Of a stretch of DNA of 64,000 nucleotides, positions 42,006 to 51,084 are shown piece after piece. This DNA comes from Roseiarcus sp963835885 (GTDB taxonomy: Bacteria > Pseudomonadota > Alphaproteobacteria > Rhizobiales > Beijerinckiaceae). The stretch covers positions 1 to 64,000 of the forward strand of contig CAWIHF010000015.1 of assembly GCA_963835885.1 (NCBI GenBank), read 5' to 3'. A program made the translations under genes and the position numbers. Position 1 is the stretch's first letter; each line of letters opens with the position of its first letter. The notes beneath the pieces are model-generated. The model did not search any database and was not told the origin of the DNA. It was given only the letters and a program-made list of their open reading frames with translations.

Positions 42006-43590
42006 ATGTCGCGCATGTACCGCAACATTTTCTCCGTCGGCGGCTGGACGATCGCCTCGCGGCTGACGGGATTCCTGCGCGACATGGGGCTCGCGGCGCT
42101 GCTCGGCGGCGGCGCGCTGAACGACGCCTATGTGGCGGCGATCAAGCTGCCGAACCAGTTTCGGCAGATCTTCGGCGAGGGCTCGTTCAACTCGGCCTAC
42201 CTGCCGACCTACACCAGCGTACTGGAGCGCAAGGGACGTGAGGCGGCCGGCCATTTCGCCAGCCAGGTGTTCACGCTCCTTCTCCTGTCGCAGATCGCGC
42301 TCCTCGCCCTGGTCTACCTCGACATGCCGCTTCTGGTCGAACTCACTTCGCCCGGTTTCGTCAGCCAGCCGGACAAGTTCGCCCACGCGGTCGAGATGTC
42401 GCGGATCATGTTCCCCTACATCGCCTTCATCGCCGTGTTCGCCCTGCATCAGGGGACGCTCAACGCCAACAATTCCTGGAGCGTGCCGGCGGCCGCGCCC
42501 GCCGCAGCCAATGTCTGCATGATCGCCTTCCTCGCCTTCGCCGCCTGGTTTCCAAAAATCTCGCCGGGCGTGGCCAGCATGGCGAGTTTTGGCTTCCTCG
42601 CCTCAGGCGCGACGCAGCTCGCGATCGCGATGGTCGACGCGCGCCGGCGCGGTTTGCTCGAGCGGCTGATATGGCCGCGCTGGACGCCGGAGGTCAGGCA
42701 GTTTTTCTGGATGCTGGGACCGGCGATCGGCATTTCGGCGAGCTACCAGATCGGCGCCCTGGCCGACCAGATCGTCGGCTCCCTGCTGCCGACCGGCGGC
42801 CTGTCGGCGATCAGCTATGCCGACCGCCTCTATCAGCTGCCGGGCGGCGTCATCGTCATCGCCACCGGTTCGGTGCTGCTCAAGGAAATGTCGATGCTGG
42901 TCGCCCGCGGCGACACCGACGCGGCGCTGCATGCACAGAACCGGGCCGCGTCGCTCACGATCGCGCTCGGCGCGCCTTTTGTCGTCGTCTTTCTTCTCAT
43001 CCCCGACCTCATTATTGGCGCCGCCTTCGAACACGGCGCCTTCAAGGCGAGCGCGACGCACCACGCGGCTGCCGTGCTCGCGGCCTATTCGGTCGGCATG
43101 CCGGCCCTTTTCGTCGACCGGATCGTCTCGGCGAGCTTCCTGTCGCGCGGCGACACCGCAACGCCGATGAAGGTCACGCTGGTCGGCGTCGCGCTCAACG
43201 TCCTGCTCAAGGTCGCGCTCTACAGGCCGCTTGGCGCGCCGGGCCTGGCGCTCGCCACCGCGGCCGGCCTGTGGGTCAAGGTTGTGGGCGTGTACGCTCT
43301 TGCGCACCGCCGCGGCTGGACGGTCGCCGGACGCGCGTTTCATCGCCACCGCGGCGGCGGCCCTGTTCGCCTGCGGCGCGCTGGCGCTGGCGCTGACCCT
43401 CGCCGACGAACCGCTCGTCTCGGCCCTGTCGCATCTGCCGCGCTTCGCCCGCGAAACGCGCCTCCTGGTGCTCGCGGTGATTGGCGTTGGGGTCTATTTT
43501 CCGGCGCTGGCGGCGGGGCTGTGGCTGGCGGGAGCGCAGCCGTCGGACCTTTTCGGCCGGACGCGGCGCGCGCTGAAGCGCCCGCGGTAG
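42006..43590 (+). CDS. murJ: Lipid II flippase MurJ, frameshifted near the C-terminus
   Basis: MATE-like membrane protein that flips lipid II to the periplasm for peptidoglycan synthesis. The start is MSRMYRNIFSVGGWTIASRL. Family marks: SRLTGFLRDMGLAALLGGG, FRQIFGEGSFNSAYLPTYT, FYISDRIVQLP-like ISYADRLYQLPGGVIVIATG, and ASFLSRGDTATPMKVTLVGV. A shift near 43330 moves the last two helices into another frame (ARFIATAAAALFACGALALA, LVLAVIGVGVYFPALAAGLW), ending at 43590. About 528 residues with 13-14 membrane helices. MurJ is essential in most Gram-negative bacteria, so a sequence error is the likely cause. Confidence 0.9.
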
Positions 43591-43642
43591 CAGCAGGCAT
43601 CGCACGCCTGCCGCTCTCAGTCGAAGGTTCGATCGGGTGGGA

Positions 43643-44278
43643 TCAGGACCGACTCGGTTTGGAGGGCCGGACACCGAACGAGGAAATCACCGCTTCGCTC
43701 GTTCGCACAAGATTTGCGCTCGGCCCTCCGGTCCCGACGCTGCGGCGGCTGACCCGCGCGCCCTCGATCAGAAGAACGAGCGCGTCGGCGAGCAGATCCG
43801 GTTGCGATGCGCCCGCGGCCTGGCAGAGGTTGGCCAGGCGATCGCGCTGACGCACCTTAAATTCCTCGATCAACCTCCTCCCAGGGTGACCCTCCTCTGT
43901 CAATTCGACCGCGGCGTTCGCAAGATCGCAGCCACGCTCGTCCTCGGCGATGAATTTCGCCGCCTTCTCGACAAAACCGTAAAGCTGGCCGACCGGCTCG
44001 CCAGGGTTGGCAGCTTCGATCTCCGCCCAAATCTCGTCGGACTTCTTTCCCTTGTCGTTCAGATACTCGAGAATCAGTTCGTCCTTCGAGCCGAAGTGGC
44101 GATAGAGCGTCATCTTATTGGTGCCCGCCGCTTCAGCTATGGCTTCGACCCCAACTCCGCGGATGCCATGGCGGTGGAACAAGTCTTGCGCGCACGCAAC
44201 CAGTCGCTCCCGGGGACGCGGCGCGCAGATCTCCGCTGCAATGGCCTCCCCGTCCGGGTTTGATTTTTCTTTCGCCAT
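43643..44278 (-). CDS. TetR-family transcriptional regulator
   Basis: 211 residues. An N-terminal DNA-binding domain with helix-turn-helix (LFHRHGIRGVGVEAIAEAAG, TNKMTLYRHFGSKDELILEY) and a C-terminal ligand-binding and dimerisation part (AKFIAEDERGCDLANAAVEL, ADALVLLIEGARVSRRSVG). Two matching inverted repeats stand in the region just upstream (44295-44334), so it probably represses itself and perhaps the divergent small gene at 44420 and the GST behind it. The inducer is unknown. Confidence 0.9.
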   Translation of the reverse strand: MAKEKSNPDGEAIAAEICAPRPRERLVACAQDLFHRHGIRGVGVEAIAEAAGTNKMTLYRHFGSKDELILEYLNDKGKKSDEIWAEIEAANPGEPVGQLYGFVEKAAKFIAEDERGCDLANAAVELTEEGHPGRRLIEEFKVRQRDRLANLCQAAGASQPDLLADALVLLIEGARVSRRSVGTGGPSANLVRTSEAVISSFGVRPSKPSRS

Positions 44279-44294
44279 CGCTCTTGACTAGAAT

Positions 44295-44334
44295 GTTACC
44301 GTTCGGTATCTAGATTTTGTTACTGATCGGTAAC
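44295..44334. promoter_or_regulatory. Pair of TetR operators
   Basis: GTTACCGTTCGGTATC (44295-44310) and GTTACTGATCGGTAAC (44319-44334) share the pattern GTTAC-N6-GTAAC, one nearly and one fully palindromic, centre to centre 24 bp. They lie 17 bp before the TetR start and before the plus-strand gene at 44420. A duplicated site at this spacing fits a TetR dimer pair controlling both directions. Confidence 0.72.
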
Positions 44335-44419
44335 ACACCACCGCGCCGAAAGTCAACGCGCCCGCCAATCGACGGCGCGGGAGATTGTTTGGTCGCCTAA
44401 AACCAAAAGGAAGCAGGTT

Positions 44420-44698
44420 ATGTCGTACCGCCCAAGTGTTGATGAACTCTTGGCGGACTCGCTGATCCAGGCGGTCATGCGCGCCGACCATGTCGAGCCC
44501 CAGGCGCTGAGGGCGCTCCTCAAAGGCGCTGCCGGCCGCCTCGCCGCGGGTCCCGGGCGCGCTCCCCAGCCTTCGCGCGTGCAATTCGTCGGATCGGCCA
44601 GCGACCGGCGGACGACGTTGCGCGGTACAAATACGCCGCCCGCCCGCCACGCGCGAGTCCCACGCGGGACGTCCGGCCCGGTACTATGCTGCTGCTAG
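44420..44698 (+). CDS. Small hypothetical protein next to TetR operators
   Basis: 92 codons. The first 50 look protein-like and helical (MSYRPSVDELLADSLIQAVM, VEPQALRALLKGAAGRLA), and the start has GGAAG. The last 35 codons become Arg/Thr/Pro-rich, so a real gene may end early or carry another indel. It is divergent from the TetR gene and close to its operators. No known domain. Confidence 0.45.
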   Translation: MSYRPSVDELLADSLIQAVMRADHVEPQALRALLKGAAGRLAAGPGRAPQPSRVQFVGSASDRRTTLRGTNTPPARHARVPRGTSGPVLCCC

Positions 44699-44893
44699 CG
44701 CGTCGCTGCTGATGTCTCCCGCTTGGTCGGCTTCTCCATCCAGCGGCCGACCTTCTGCAATCAATCGGCGCTGACCGTTCCTCTCGACTGACCGTTGCAG
44801 CTCGCCCGTTTGAGAGTTCGCGTGTCACGCCGCGTGACCCGGCCGGTCGAGCCATCAAAAGGTCCTTTTGTCACAAAACAGGGAGCATGTCCT

Positions 44894-45637
44894 ATGATCG
44901 ACCTCCACTATTGGCCGACTCCGAACGGCAAGAAAGTGACGATCCTCCTGGAAGAGCTGGGGATGCCGTACACCATCGTGCCCTGCAACATCGGCAAAGG
45001 GGATCAGTTCAAGGCTGAGTATCTCAAGATCGGTCCGAACAATCGCATGCCGGCGCTCGTCGACCATGCGCCGGCCGACGGCGGGCCGCCGATCAGCGTC
45101 TTCGAATCCGGCGCGATCATGATGTATCTCGCGGAGAAGGCCGGGCGGTTCTATCCGCAAGAGATGCGTCGCCGCTACGAGGTCAATCAATGGGTGATGT
45201 GGCAGATGGCCAATCAGGGCCCCAAGCTCGGCGAGGGCGGTCATTTCCGGCGCTTGGGGGACAAGCAAGGCGACCAGTCCTACGCGGTTCGCCGCTTCAC
45301 GGACGAGACCAACCGGCTCTATGGCGTCCTCAACAACCGGCTCTATGACCGGCGCTATATCGCCGGCGACGAATACACCATCGCCGACATGATCAGCTAT
45401 CCATGGACCGTGAACTGGCAGGCGCAGGGCCAGAACATCGACGAGTTCAGATATTTCAAGCGCTGGTTCGAGGAACTGAATCAGCGCCCTGCGGTGCAGC
45501 GTGGCCTCGCCGTCACCGCCGGCCCGACAGAAGACGTCGACAGCTTGTCTGCGGAAGAGCGCGAGAGACGCACGAAGCTGCTCTATAACCAGCGCGCGCG
45601 ACCGGCGCCGACGGAGGGCGGCCTGCTTGCGGTTTAG
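44894..45637 (+). CDS. Glutathione S-transferase, YghU/Nu-like
   Basis: 247 residues. N-terminal thioredoxin-fold domain: MIDLHYWPTPNGKKVTILLE, NNRMPALVDHAP and the ESGAIMMYLAEK glutathione-gamma-Glu site; a helical C-terminal domain with VNQWVMWQMANQGPKLGEGG and YIAGDEYTIADMISYPW (the N-capping box). The sequence type matches YghU/YfcG-like enzymes that act on disulfides and peroxides with two glutathione molecules. The upstream small gene and TetR suggest regulated expression. Intact. Confidence 0.92.
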   Translation: MIDLHYWPTPNGKKVTILLEELGMPYTIVPCNIGKGDQFKAEYLKIGPNNRMPALVDHAPADGGPPISVFESGAIMMYLAEKAGRFYPQEMRRRYEVNQWVMWQMANQGPKLGEGGHFRRLGDKQGDQSYAVRRFTDETNRLYGVLNNRLYDRRYIAGDEYTIADMISYPWTVNWQAQGQNIDEFRYFKRWFEELNQRPAVQRGLAVTAGPTEDVDSLSAEERERRTKLLYNQRARPAPTEGGLLAV

Positions 45638-45667
45638 GGGAGAAGGCGGCCGACCCGGACGCGCGCA

Positions 45668-46678
45668 ATGACGCCGCTTTCCATTCTCGAACTCGTTCGC
45701 GTGACCGAAGAGACGGACGCGCGGGGCGCGCTCGACAACGCCCGCGATCTGGCGGTCCATGCCGAGCGATGGGGCTATCGCCGCGTTTGGGTGGCGGAGC
45801 ACCACAATATGCCGGGAATTGCCAGCGCCGCGACGTCGATCGTGCTCGCCCATCTCGCCGCGGGGACGAGAACGATCCGCGTCGGAGCCGGCGGCATCAT
45901 GCTGCCCAACCACGCGCCCTATGTCATCGCCGAGCAGTTCGGGACGCTGGCGCGTCTCTTTCCGGGTCGCATCGATCTCGGATTGGGCCGCGCTCCCGGC
46001 ACGGATCAGGCCACGCTGCGGGCCTTGCGTCGCGCGCCGGAGGCGGCGGAAACCTTCCCGCAGGACGTTCTCGAACTGCAGGCGTTCCTGGCGCCCGCCG
46101 TTGCCGGGCAGCGCATCCAGGCGGTGCCGGCGGCTGGCGCAAAAGTGCCGCTCTGGATTCTCGGATCGAGCCATTTCGGCGCGATGCTCGCGGCGGAACT
46201 GGGATTGCCGTACGCTTTCGCCTCGCACTTTGCTCCTGATCTGCTCATCCCGGCCTTACAAATCTACCGCCGCGGCTTCAAGCCATCCGAGCAACTCGAG
46301 CGTCCTTATGCGATGGTCGGGGTCAACATCATCGCGGCCGAGAGCGACAGGGAAGCGCGGCGTCTCGCGACGACCCAGCAGATGTCTTTCGCCAACATCT
46401 TCCGCGGCGCGAGAGGCCTGAGCCAGCCGCCGATCGAAGACATCGAAAGCTATTGGTCGCCGGTCGAGAAGGCCCAGGCGATGCGCATGCTCGCCCGTTC
46501 GATTGTCGGCGCCCCGGACACGGTCCGATCGGGCATTGACGCGCTCGTCGCGGAGACCGGCGCCGACGAGCTTATCATCGTGTCCGACGTGTACGATCAC
46601 GCCGCGCGCCTAAGATCGTTCGAGCTCATCGCGCAGGTCGCCGACGCCGGTCACGGCCTTTGCGACCCCAGCACCTGA
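45668..46678 (+). CDS. LLM-class flavin-dependent oxidoreductase
   Basis: 336 residues, luciferase-like (bacterial luciferase alpha/beta-barrel) monooxygenase using FMNH2 or F420-like reduced flavin. Parts: ERWGYRRVWVAEHHNMPGIA, TSIVLAHLAAGTRTIRVGAG, GIMLPNHAPYVIAEQFGTLA, FPGRIDLGLGRAPGTDQATL and a C-terminal segment FELIAQVAD. The closest kind is the MsnO8/alkanal-monooxygenase-like subgroup. It begins 30 bp after the GST gene, so they may share a transcript. Substrate unknown. Confidence 0.9.
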   Translation: MTPLSILELVRVTEETDARGALDNARDLAVHAERWGYRRVWVAEHHNMPGIASAATSIVLAHLAAGTRTIRVGAGGIMLPNHAPYVIAEQFGTLARLFPGRIDLGLGRAPGTDQATLRALRRAPEAAETFPQDVLELQAFLAPAVAGQRIQAVPAAGAKVPLWILGSSHFGAMLAAELGLPYAFASHFAPDLLIPALQIYRRGFKPSEQLERPYAMVGVNIIAAESDREARRLATTQQMSFANIFRGARGLSQPPIEDIESYWSPVEKAQAMRMLARSIVGAPDTVRSGIDALVAETGADELIIVSDVYDHAARLRSFELIAQVADAGHGLCDPST

Positions 46679-47361
46679 GCGGGCCAAGAAGCCGAGGCGC
46701 CGGCGCCAAGCCTGGCGCCAATAGCGCATCGACGCCAACTCGCAACAAGGCCTGCCCATTGCCGTTTTGAGCCTTTTCAAGACGTTAGAGCGAAAGAGCC
46801 CCGACTTTTAAGCTTCCGGCGACTCCCGGCGGTGTCGGCGCAAAAGCCGCAGGCCGGACGAATTGCGCGCCGGCCTGCGAGGTGGCGAAGACGCGCACGA
46901 GGGCAAGAGCGTAACGGGAATGGTCATCGGGCGCTTTCTAAGGAGAACAAATATAGCACGAAAACCCGATTTTCGCCAGTAATTTTCACGCCGCCCGAGA
47001 GTGCAACAGGCACGGCGCCGCTCGGGCGGCATCGCGCCGGCGAATGCGGACATCGGCCGAACGTCGTCGCGGAACGCCACTCCGGTCCGCACAGCAGGCA
47101 ATTTGGATTCGAAGAACAAGGGGCTTTTTCGAAGAACAGGGATTTTGCGCAAGAGCAGGGGAATATTCCGCTGTTGAAGCGTCCTCCTAGGCTCCTTGGG
47201 GTGACGCCGCGGGTGCAAGCGAGACCCAGCCTGCGAGGTACGGCCGAAAGCGTTAACCCGCCTTGAAGCCTTTGCCGCTAAGTAGAATCCCTACTTGCGT
47301 TTGAAGCCCAATACTGGGATATTCACATCCACAAGCGGTCCTTGAATTCAGGAGGTCCAAA
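46679..47361. other. Gene-less stretch of about 680 bp with a hairpin and a repeat
   Basis: It contains a perfect 10-bp inverted repeat GCCGCCCGAG/CTCGGGCGGC (46990-46999 with 47021-47030) and a diverged CAGGGAA-type tract (47098-47180). Open frames here are low-complexity shadows. The end holds the strong ribosome-binding site AGGAGG of the small ORF at 47362. Confidence 0.5.
47098..47180. repeat. CAGGGAA-type repeat, diverged copy
   Basis: GAAGAACAAGGGGCTTTTTC, GAAGAACAGGGATTTTGCG and CAAGAGCAGGGGAATATTCC are three unequal copies of an 'AACAGGGA + T-rich' word, related to the tract at 15597-15782. They lie between genes like their relative. Confidence 0.55.
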
Positions 47362-47517
47362 ATGACTCCGATTCGCCCGTCCGTTTCTCCGCTTCATTCC
47401 TTCGCGTCGCGCCCCAGCGATCCGATGCGCCCTTCCTCGGCGCCTTTCACGAAGCGCGCCGCCCAGTGGCTGGTTTCGCTCAGGAAACGCGTGGCGTCGC
47501 ACGTCGGAAAGGCTTGA
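47362..47517 (+). CDS. Small ORF (51 aa) with perfect Shine-Dalgarno
   Basis: AGGAGG ends 7 bases before the ATG. The product is MTPIRPSVSPLHSFASRPSD, a Ser/Pro-rich N-terminus, followed by a basic amphipathic C-terminal helix (AQWLVSLRKRVASHVGKA, about +6). The codon pattern is acceptable for the genome. It faces ahcY tail to tail with 83 bp between. No known homologue is recalled. Could be a small regulatory, membrane-active or DNA-binding protein. Confidence 0.5.
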   Translation: MTPIRPSVSPLHSFASRPSDPMRPSSAPFTKRAAQWLVSLRKRVASHVGKA

Positions 47518-47600
47518 TCCGCCTCCGTTCGAATGCGCCCGAGCGGCGCGCGGCGTTCCTCTCGGAGCCGGCGCCTCGTTCCTCGGACGCGCGAGCGCCG

Positions 47601-49004
47601 TCAATACCGGTAGTGGTCAGCCTTGAACGGCCCGTTCTCGGCGACGCCGAGGTACTTCGACTGCTCCGGCGTCAATTTGGTCAGCTTCACGCCGATCTTG
47701 GCCAGATGAAGCGAAGCGACCTTCTCGTCGAGGTGCTTCGGCAGGGTGTAGACCTGCTTCTCGTAACGGCCGGGCTTGGTGAAAAGCTCGATCTGGGCGA
47801 GTGTCTGGTTGGTGAACGAAGCCGACATCACGAATGACGGATGCCCGGTCGCGTTGCCCAGATTGACGAGGCGGCCTTCCGACAAAAGCAGGATCTTCTT
47901 GCCGTCGGGGAACTCGATCTCGTCGACCTGCGGCTTGACGTTGTTCCACTTGTAATTGCGCAGGGCGGCGACCTGGATCTCCGAATCGAAGTGGCCGATG
48001 TTGCAGACGATCGCCCGGTCATGCATCTTGCGCATGTGGTCCAGGGTGATCACGTCGACATTGCCGGTCGCGGTGACAAAAATGTCGGCCCGCGGCGCGG
48101 CGTCGTCCATTGTCGTGACCTCGTAGCCCTCCATCGCCGCCTGAAGCGCGCAGATCGGGTCGATTTCCGAGACCATGACGCGGCAACCGGCGTTGCGTAA
48201 GCTTGCCGCCGACCCCTTGCCGACGTCGCCGAAGCCCGCGACCATCGCCACCTTGCCGGCCATCATCACGTCGGTGCCGCGGCGGATGCCGTCAACCAGC
48301 GACTCTCGGCAACCGTAGAGGTTGTCGAATTTCGACTTGGTGACGCTGTCGTTGACGTTGATCGCCGGCCAAAGAAGCTTGCCTTCCTTCGCCATCACAT
48401 AGAGCCGGTGCACGCCGGTGGTCGTTTCTTCCGTGACGCCGCGGATCGCGGCGGCGTTGCGGCCGTACCAGCCGGGATGGCTCTTCAGCCGCGCCTTGAT
48501 CGCGGCGTAGAGCACTTCCTCCTCCTCGTTCGCGGCCGTATCGAGGAACTTCACATCCCCTTGCTCGGCGCGAAGCCCGAGATGGATGAGCAGCGTCGCG
48601 TCGCCGCCATCGTCGAGAATCATGTTCGGGCAGCCGCCGTCCGCCCACTCGAAGATGCGGTGGGTGTACTCCCAGTAGTCCTTGAGGCTCTCGCCCTTGA
48701 CGGCAAACACCGGCGTTCCTTCTGCGGCGATCGCCGCAGCCGCGTGGTCCTGGGTCGAATAGATATTGCAGGACGCCCAACGCACGTCGGCGCCAAGCGC
48801 CTTCAGGGTCTCGATCAGCACCGCGGTCTGGATCGTCATATGCAAAGAGCCGGCGATACGCGCGCCCTTGAGGGGCTGAACCGCGGCATATTCTGCCCGT
48901 GTCGCCATGAGGCCGGGCATTTCGGTCTCGGCGATGGCGATTTCCTTGCGCCCGAAGGCGGCAAGGCCGAGATCAGCGACGGCGTAATCGACAGCTTTGG
49001 TCAT
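47601..49004 (-). CDS. ahcY: Adenosylhomocysteinase
   Basis: 467 residues from MTKAVDYAVADLGLAAFGRK; a TTG three codons upstream is the alternative. It hydrolyses S-adenosylhomocysteine to homocysteine and adenosine using bound NAD. Key parts: AGSLHMTIQTAVLIETLKAL, LDDGGDATLLIH, VTEETTTGVHRLYVM, NVNDSVTKSKFDNLYGCRES (catalytic Lys and Asp), NAD site VMVAGFGDVGKGSA-like VAGFGDVGKGSAASLRNAG, and the C-terminal KADHYRY tail that closes the neighbour's NAD pocket. Intact; alphaproteobacterial type with the 40-residue insert. A palindromic operator-like site lies upstream. Confidence 0.96.
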   Translation of the reverse strand: MTKAVDYAVADLGLAAFGRKEIAIAETEMPGLMATRAEYAAVQPLKGARIAGSLHMTIQTAVLIETLKALGADVRWASCNIYSTQDHAAAAIAAEGTPVFAVKGESLKDYWEYTHRIFEWADGGCPNMILDDGGDATLLIHLGLRAEQGDVKFLDTAANEEEEVLYAAIKARLKSHPGWYGRNAAAIRGVTEETTTGVHRLYVMAKEGKLLWPAINVNDSVTKSKFDNLYGCRESLVDGIRRGTDVMMAGKVAMVAGFGDVGKGSAASLRNAGCRVMVSEIDPICALQAAMEGYEVTTMDDAAPRADIFVTATGNVDVITLDHMRKMHDRAIVCNIGHFDSEIQVAALRNYKWNNVKPQVDEIEFPDGKKILLLSEGRLVNLGNATGHPSFVMSASFTNQTLAQIELFTKPGRYEKQVYTLPKHLDEKVASLHLAKIGVKLTKLTPEQSKYLGVAENGPFKADHYRY

Positions 49005-49069
49005 GGACGGCAAGTTCCCGGGTTATTTCGAGCGCTCCCTTAGCAGCCACTCCGGCATCACGCAATAAA

Positions 49070-49091
49070 CATATAAGCAAGTCTTTATATG
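49070..49091. promoter_or_regulatory. Palindromic operator-like site upstream of ahcY
   Basis: CATATAA-N8-TTATATG: perfect 7-bp arms, AT-rich in a GC-rich surrounding, 66 bp before the ahcY start. The size and the AT-rich ATATAA arms look like ArsR-family sites; ahcY in several proteobacteria is controlled by the ArsR-type SahR, but I cannot confirm that this is its motif. No regulator gene is adjacent. Confidence 0.5.
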
Positions 49092-49298
49092 AAAATTTCC
49101 GGACGGGCGTATTGCAGGAGTCGAGAGAACGCGCTGAGGCGTCGCCGGGCCCCCGGCCCAGGGTCGCGGCGAGCAGCCTGGAACTCCGCACTTTTCGTAA
49201 TATCGATAGAAACTAGGCTTGTGTTATAGGCCTCGACAAGCAAAAAACGAGCCGCGAATTCCCGCCGGGCGGCGGCGGGGGCTGGGTGACGGAGATCG

Positions 49299-50879
49299 AT
49301 GGCGCTTTCGGCCAAATTAACGATGCGGCAGGGTCAGACCATGGTCCTGACGCCGCAACTGCTTCAGGCGATCAAGCTGTTGCAGATGCCGAACGTCGAA
49401 TTGAGCGCGTTCATCGAGACGGAGCTCGCGAGCAATCCCCTGTTGGAGCGGGCCGAGGAGCACGAGGCCGGCGATGCTTCCGAGCCCCTTGCGCCGGAGC
49501 GAGACGGCGCTCCGGCCGAAGAAGCGGCCACTGAACCCGGCGACTGGGCGTCGGAGGCCCTCGAAGTCGACGCAGCCGGTCTTGCCGCCAATCTCGGCAC
49601 CGAAGTCGAGAATGCTTTTGAGCCCGATCTTGCTGCTCCTGTCTCAACGGTCCAGCCGCCTGACGGCCTGACGGCGAACGCCTGGACGGGAATCGGCGGC
49701 GGTGGCTTGGACATGGGCGACGCCCCGGAGCTCGAAGCCTATGTCGCCGAGACCCTGTCGCTGCGAGATCATCTCGAACGGCAGGCCGGCCTTCTCCTGG
49801 TCGATCCGGTCGAACGGATGATCGGCACGGCGCTGATCGACGGCGTTGACGAGGCGGGCTACTTCGTCGGCTCAACCGAGCTGATTGCGGAACGGCTCGG
49901 GGCGACAGCCGAGACGGTCGAGATGGTGCTGATCCGCATGCAGGCGCTGGAGCCGACCGGCGTGTTCTCCCGCAGCCTGGCCGAATGTCTAGGCCTGCAA
50001 CTGCGCGAACGCGATCGCTTCGATCCGGCCATGCAGGTCCTGATCGAGAACCTGCCGGCGCTGGCGCGGCGCGACTTTCCCCTGCTGCGCCGGCTCTGCG
50101 GCGTCGACGACGAGGATCTCTTCGACATGATCGCCGAAATCAAGCGCCTCGAACCGAAACCGGGACGGGCGTTCGGCGATCCTCCGGGCTCCCCGGCGAT
50201 CCCCGACGTCTATGTGACCGCCGGGCCCGACCGGAGCTGGCGCGTCGAGCTCAACGCCCAGGCGTTGCCACGCGTGCTGGTCAACGAAACCTACGCGGCC
50301 ACCATCCGGCGAGGAGCCAAGCGGGAGGAAGACAAGCAATACGTCTCCAGCCAACTTCAGTCGGCGAACTGGCTGACCAAGAGTCTCGAACAGCGCGCGC
50401 GCACCATTCTCAATGTCGCGAGCGAAATCGTGCGGCGCCAGGACTCCTTCCTGGTCGAAGGCGTCTCCAGGCTGAAGCCGCTCAACCTGAAGATGGTCGG
50501 CGAGGCGATTGGCGTGCACGAATCGACCGTCTCGCGCGCCACGGCGCACAAGTTTATCCAGACCCCGCGGGGTTTGTTCGAGATGAAGTATTTCTTCACG
50601 GCCGCCATCGCGTCGGTGGATTCGGGCGAAGCCCACTCGGCGGAGGCCGTTCGCCAACGCATTCGCCAGATGATCAACGAGGAACACCCATTGGATGTCC
50701 TCTCCGACGACGGCATCGTCGAGCGCCTGCGCAAGGCCGACATCGTCGTCGCTCGCCGCACCGTCGCCAAATACCGCGACAGTCTCAAAATCCCCTCGTC
50801 GGTGGAAAGACGGAAGCTGAAGATGCCCCCTCTCCGTTCTTCCAGCGCGCGCGGGGCCTCCGAGGCGGCAGAACTTTGA
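49299..50879 (+). CDS. rpoN: RNA polymerase sigma-54 factor
   Basis: 526 residues. Region I: MALSAKLTMRQGQTMVLTPQ, LLQAIKLLQMPNVELSAFIE, ELASNPLLE; an acidic region II; the core-binding domain; a helix-turn-helix (VGEAIGVHESTVSRATAHKF, YFFTAAI); and the signature RpoN box RRTVAKYRDSLKIPSSVER (canonical ARRTVAKYRE). Ribosome-binding site GGAG. It directs transcription of nitrogen and other genes from -24/-12 promoters, such as the one before glnK in this window. It is followed by hpf and ptsN, the conserved rpoN cluster. Confidence 0.96.
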   Translation: MALSAKLTMRQGQTMVLTPQLLQAIKLLQMPNVELSAFIETELASNPLLERAEEHEAGDASEPLAPERDGAPAEEAATEPGDWASEALEVDAAGLAANLGTEVENAFEPDLAAPVSTVQPPDGLTANAWTGIGGGGLDMGDAPELEAYVAETLSLRDHLERQAGLLLVDPVERMIGTALIDGVDEAGYFVGSTELIAERLGATAETVEMVLIRMQALEPTGVFSRSLAECLGLQLRERDRFDPAMQVLIENLPALARRDFPLLRRLCGVDDEDLFDMIAEIKRLEPKPGRAFGDPPGSPAIPDVYVTAGPDRSWRVELNAQALPRVLVNETYAATIRRGAKREEDKQYVSSQLQSANWLTKSLEQRARTILNVASEIVRRQDSFLVEGVSRLKPLNLKMVGEAIGVHESTVSRATAHKFIQTPRGLFEMKYFFTAAIASVDSGEAHSAEAVRQRIRQMINEEHPLDVLSDDGIVERLRKADIVVARRTVAKYRDSLKIPSSVERRKLKMPPLRSSSARGASEAAEL

Positions 50880-51084
50880 AATCAAATTCTCCTATTGGAA
50901 CAAAGCTTTGCTACAACGATTGACATGCGAGCGACAGGCTCCTAACGCTATCGACGAACCGGCCGCTCGTGAATCGTGCTTGGCGAAGCAGGACGGATCA
51001 GGCGAAAGCGCGAGCCGGTCGGCGCGCATGCACGAGCGGCGGTCCGTGAGCCTCCTGCTCGCCTTAGAGACAGGCCAATCATCG

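Noticed and set aside
43276..43674. 132-codon minus-strand frame over the murJ end
   Set aside because: Arg/Gln-rich shadow; murJ helices are clear on the plus strand in the shifted frame.
46808..47218. 136-codon minus-strand frame between the LLM oxidoreductase and ahcY
   Set aside because: Translation is low-complexity and overlaps the CAGGGAA-type repeat; no start signal.
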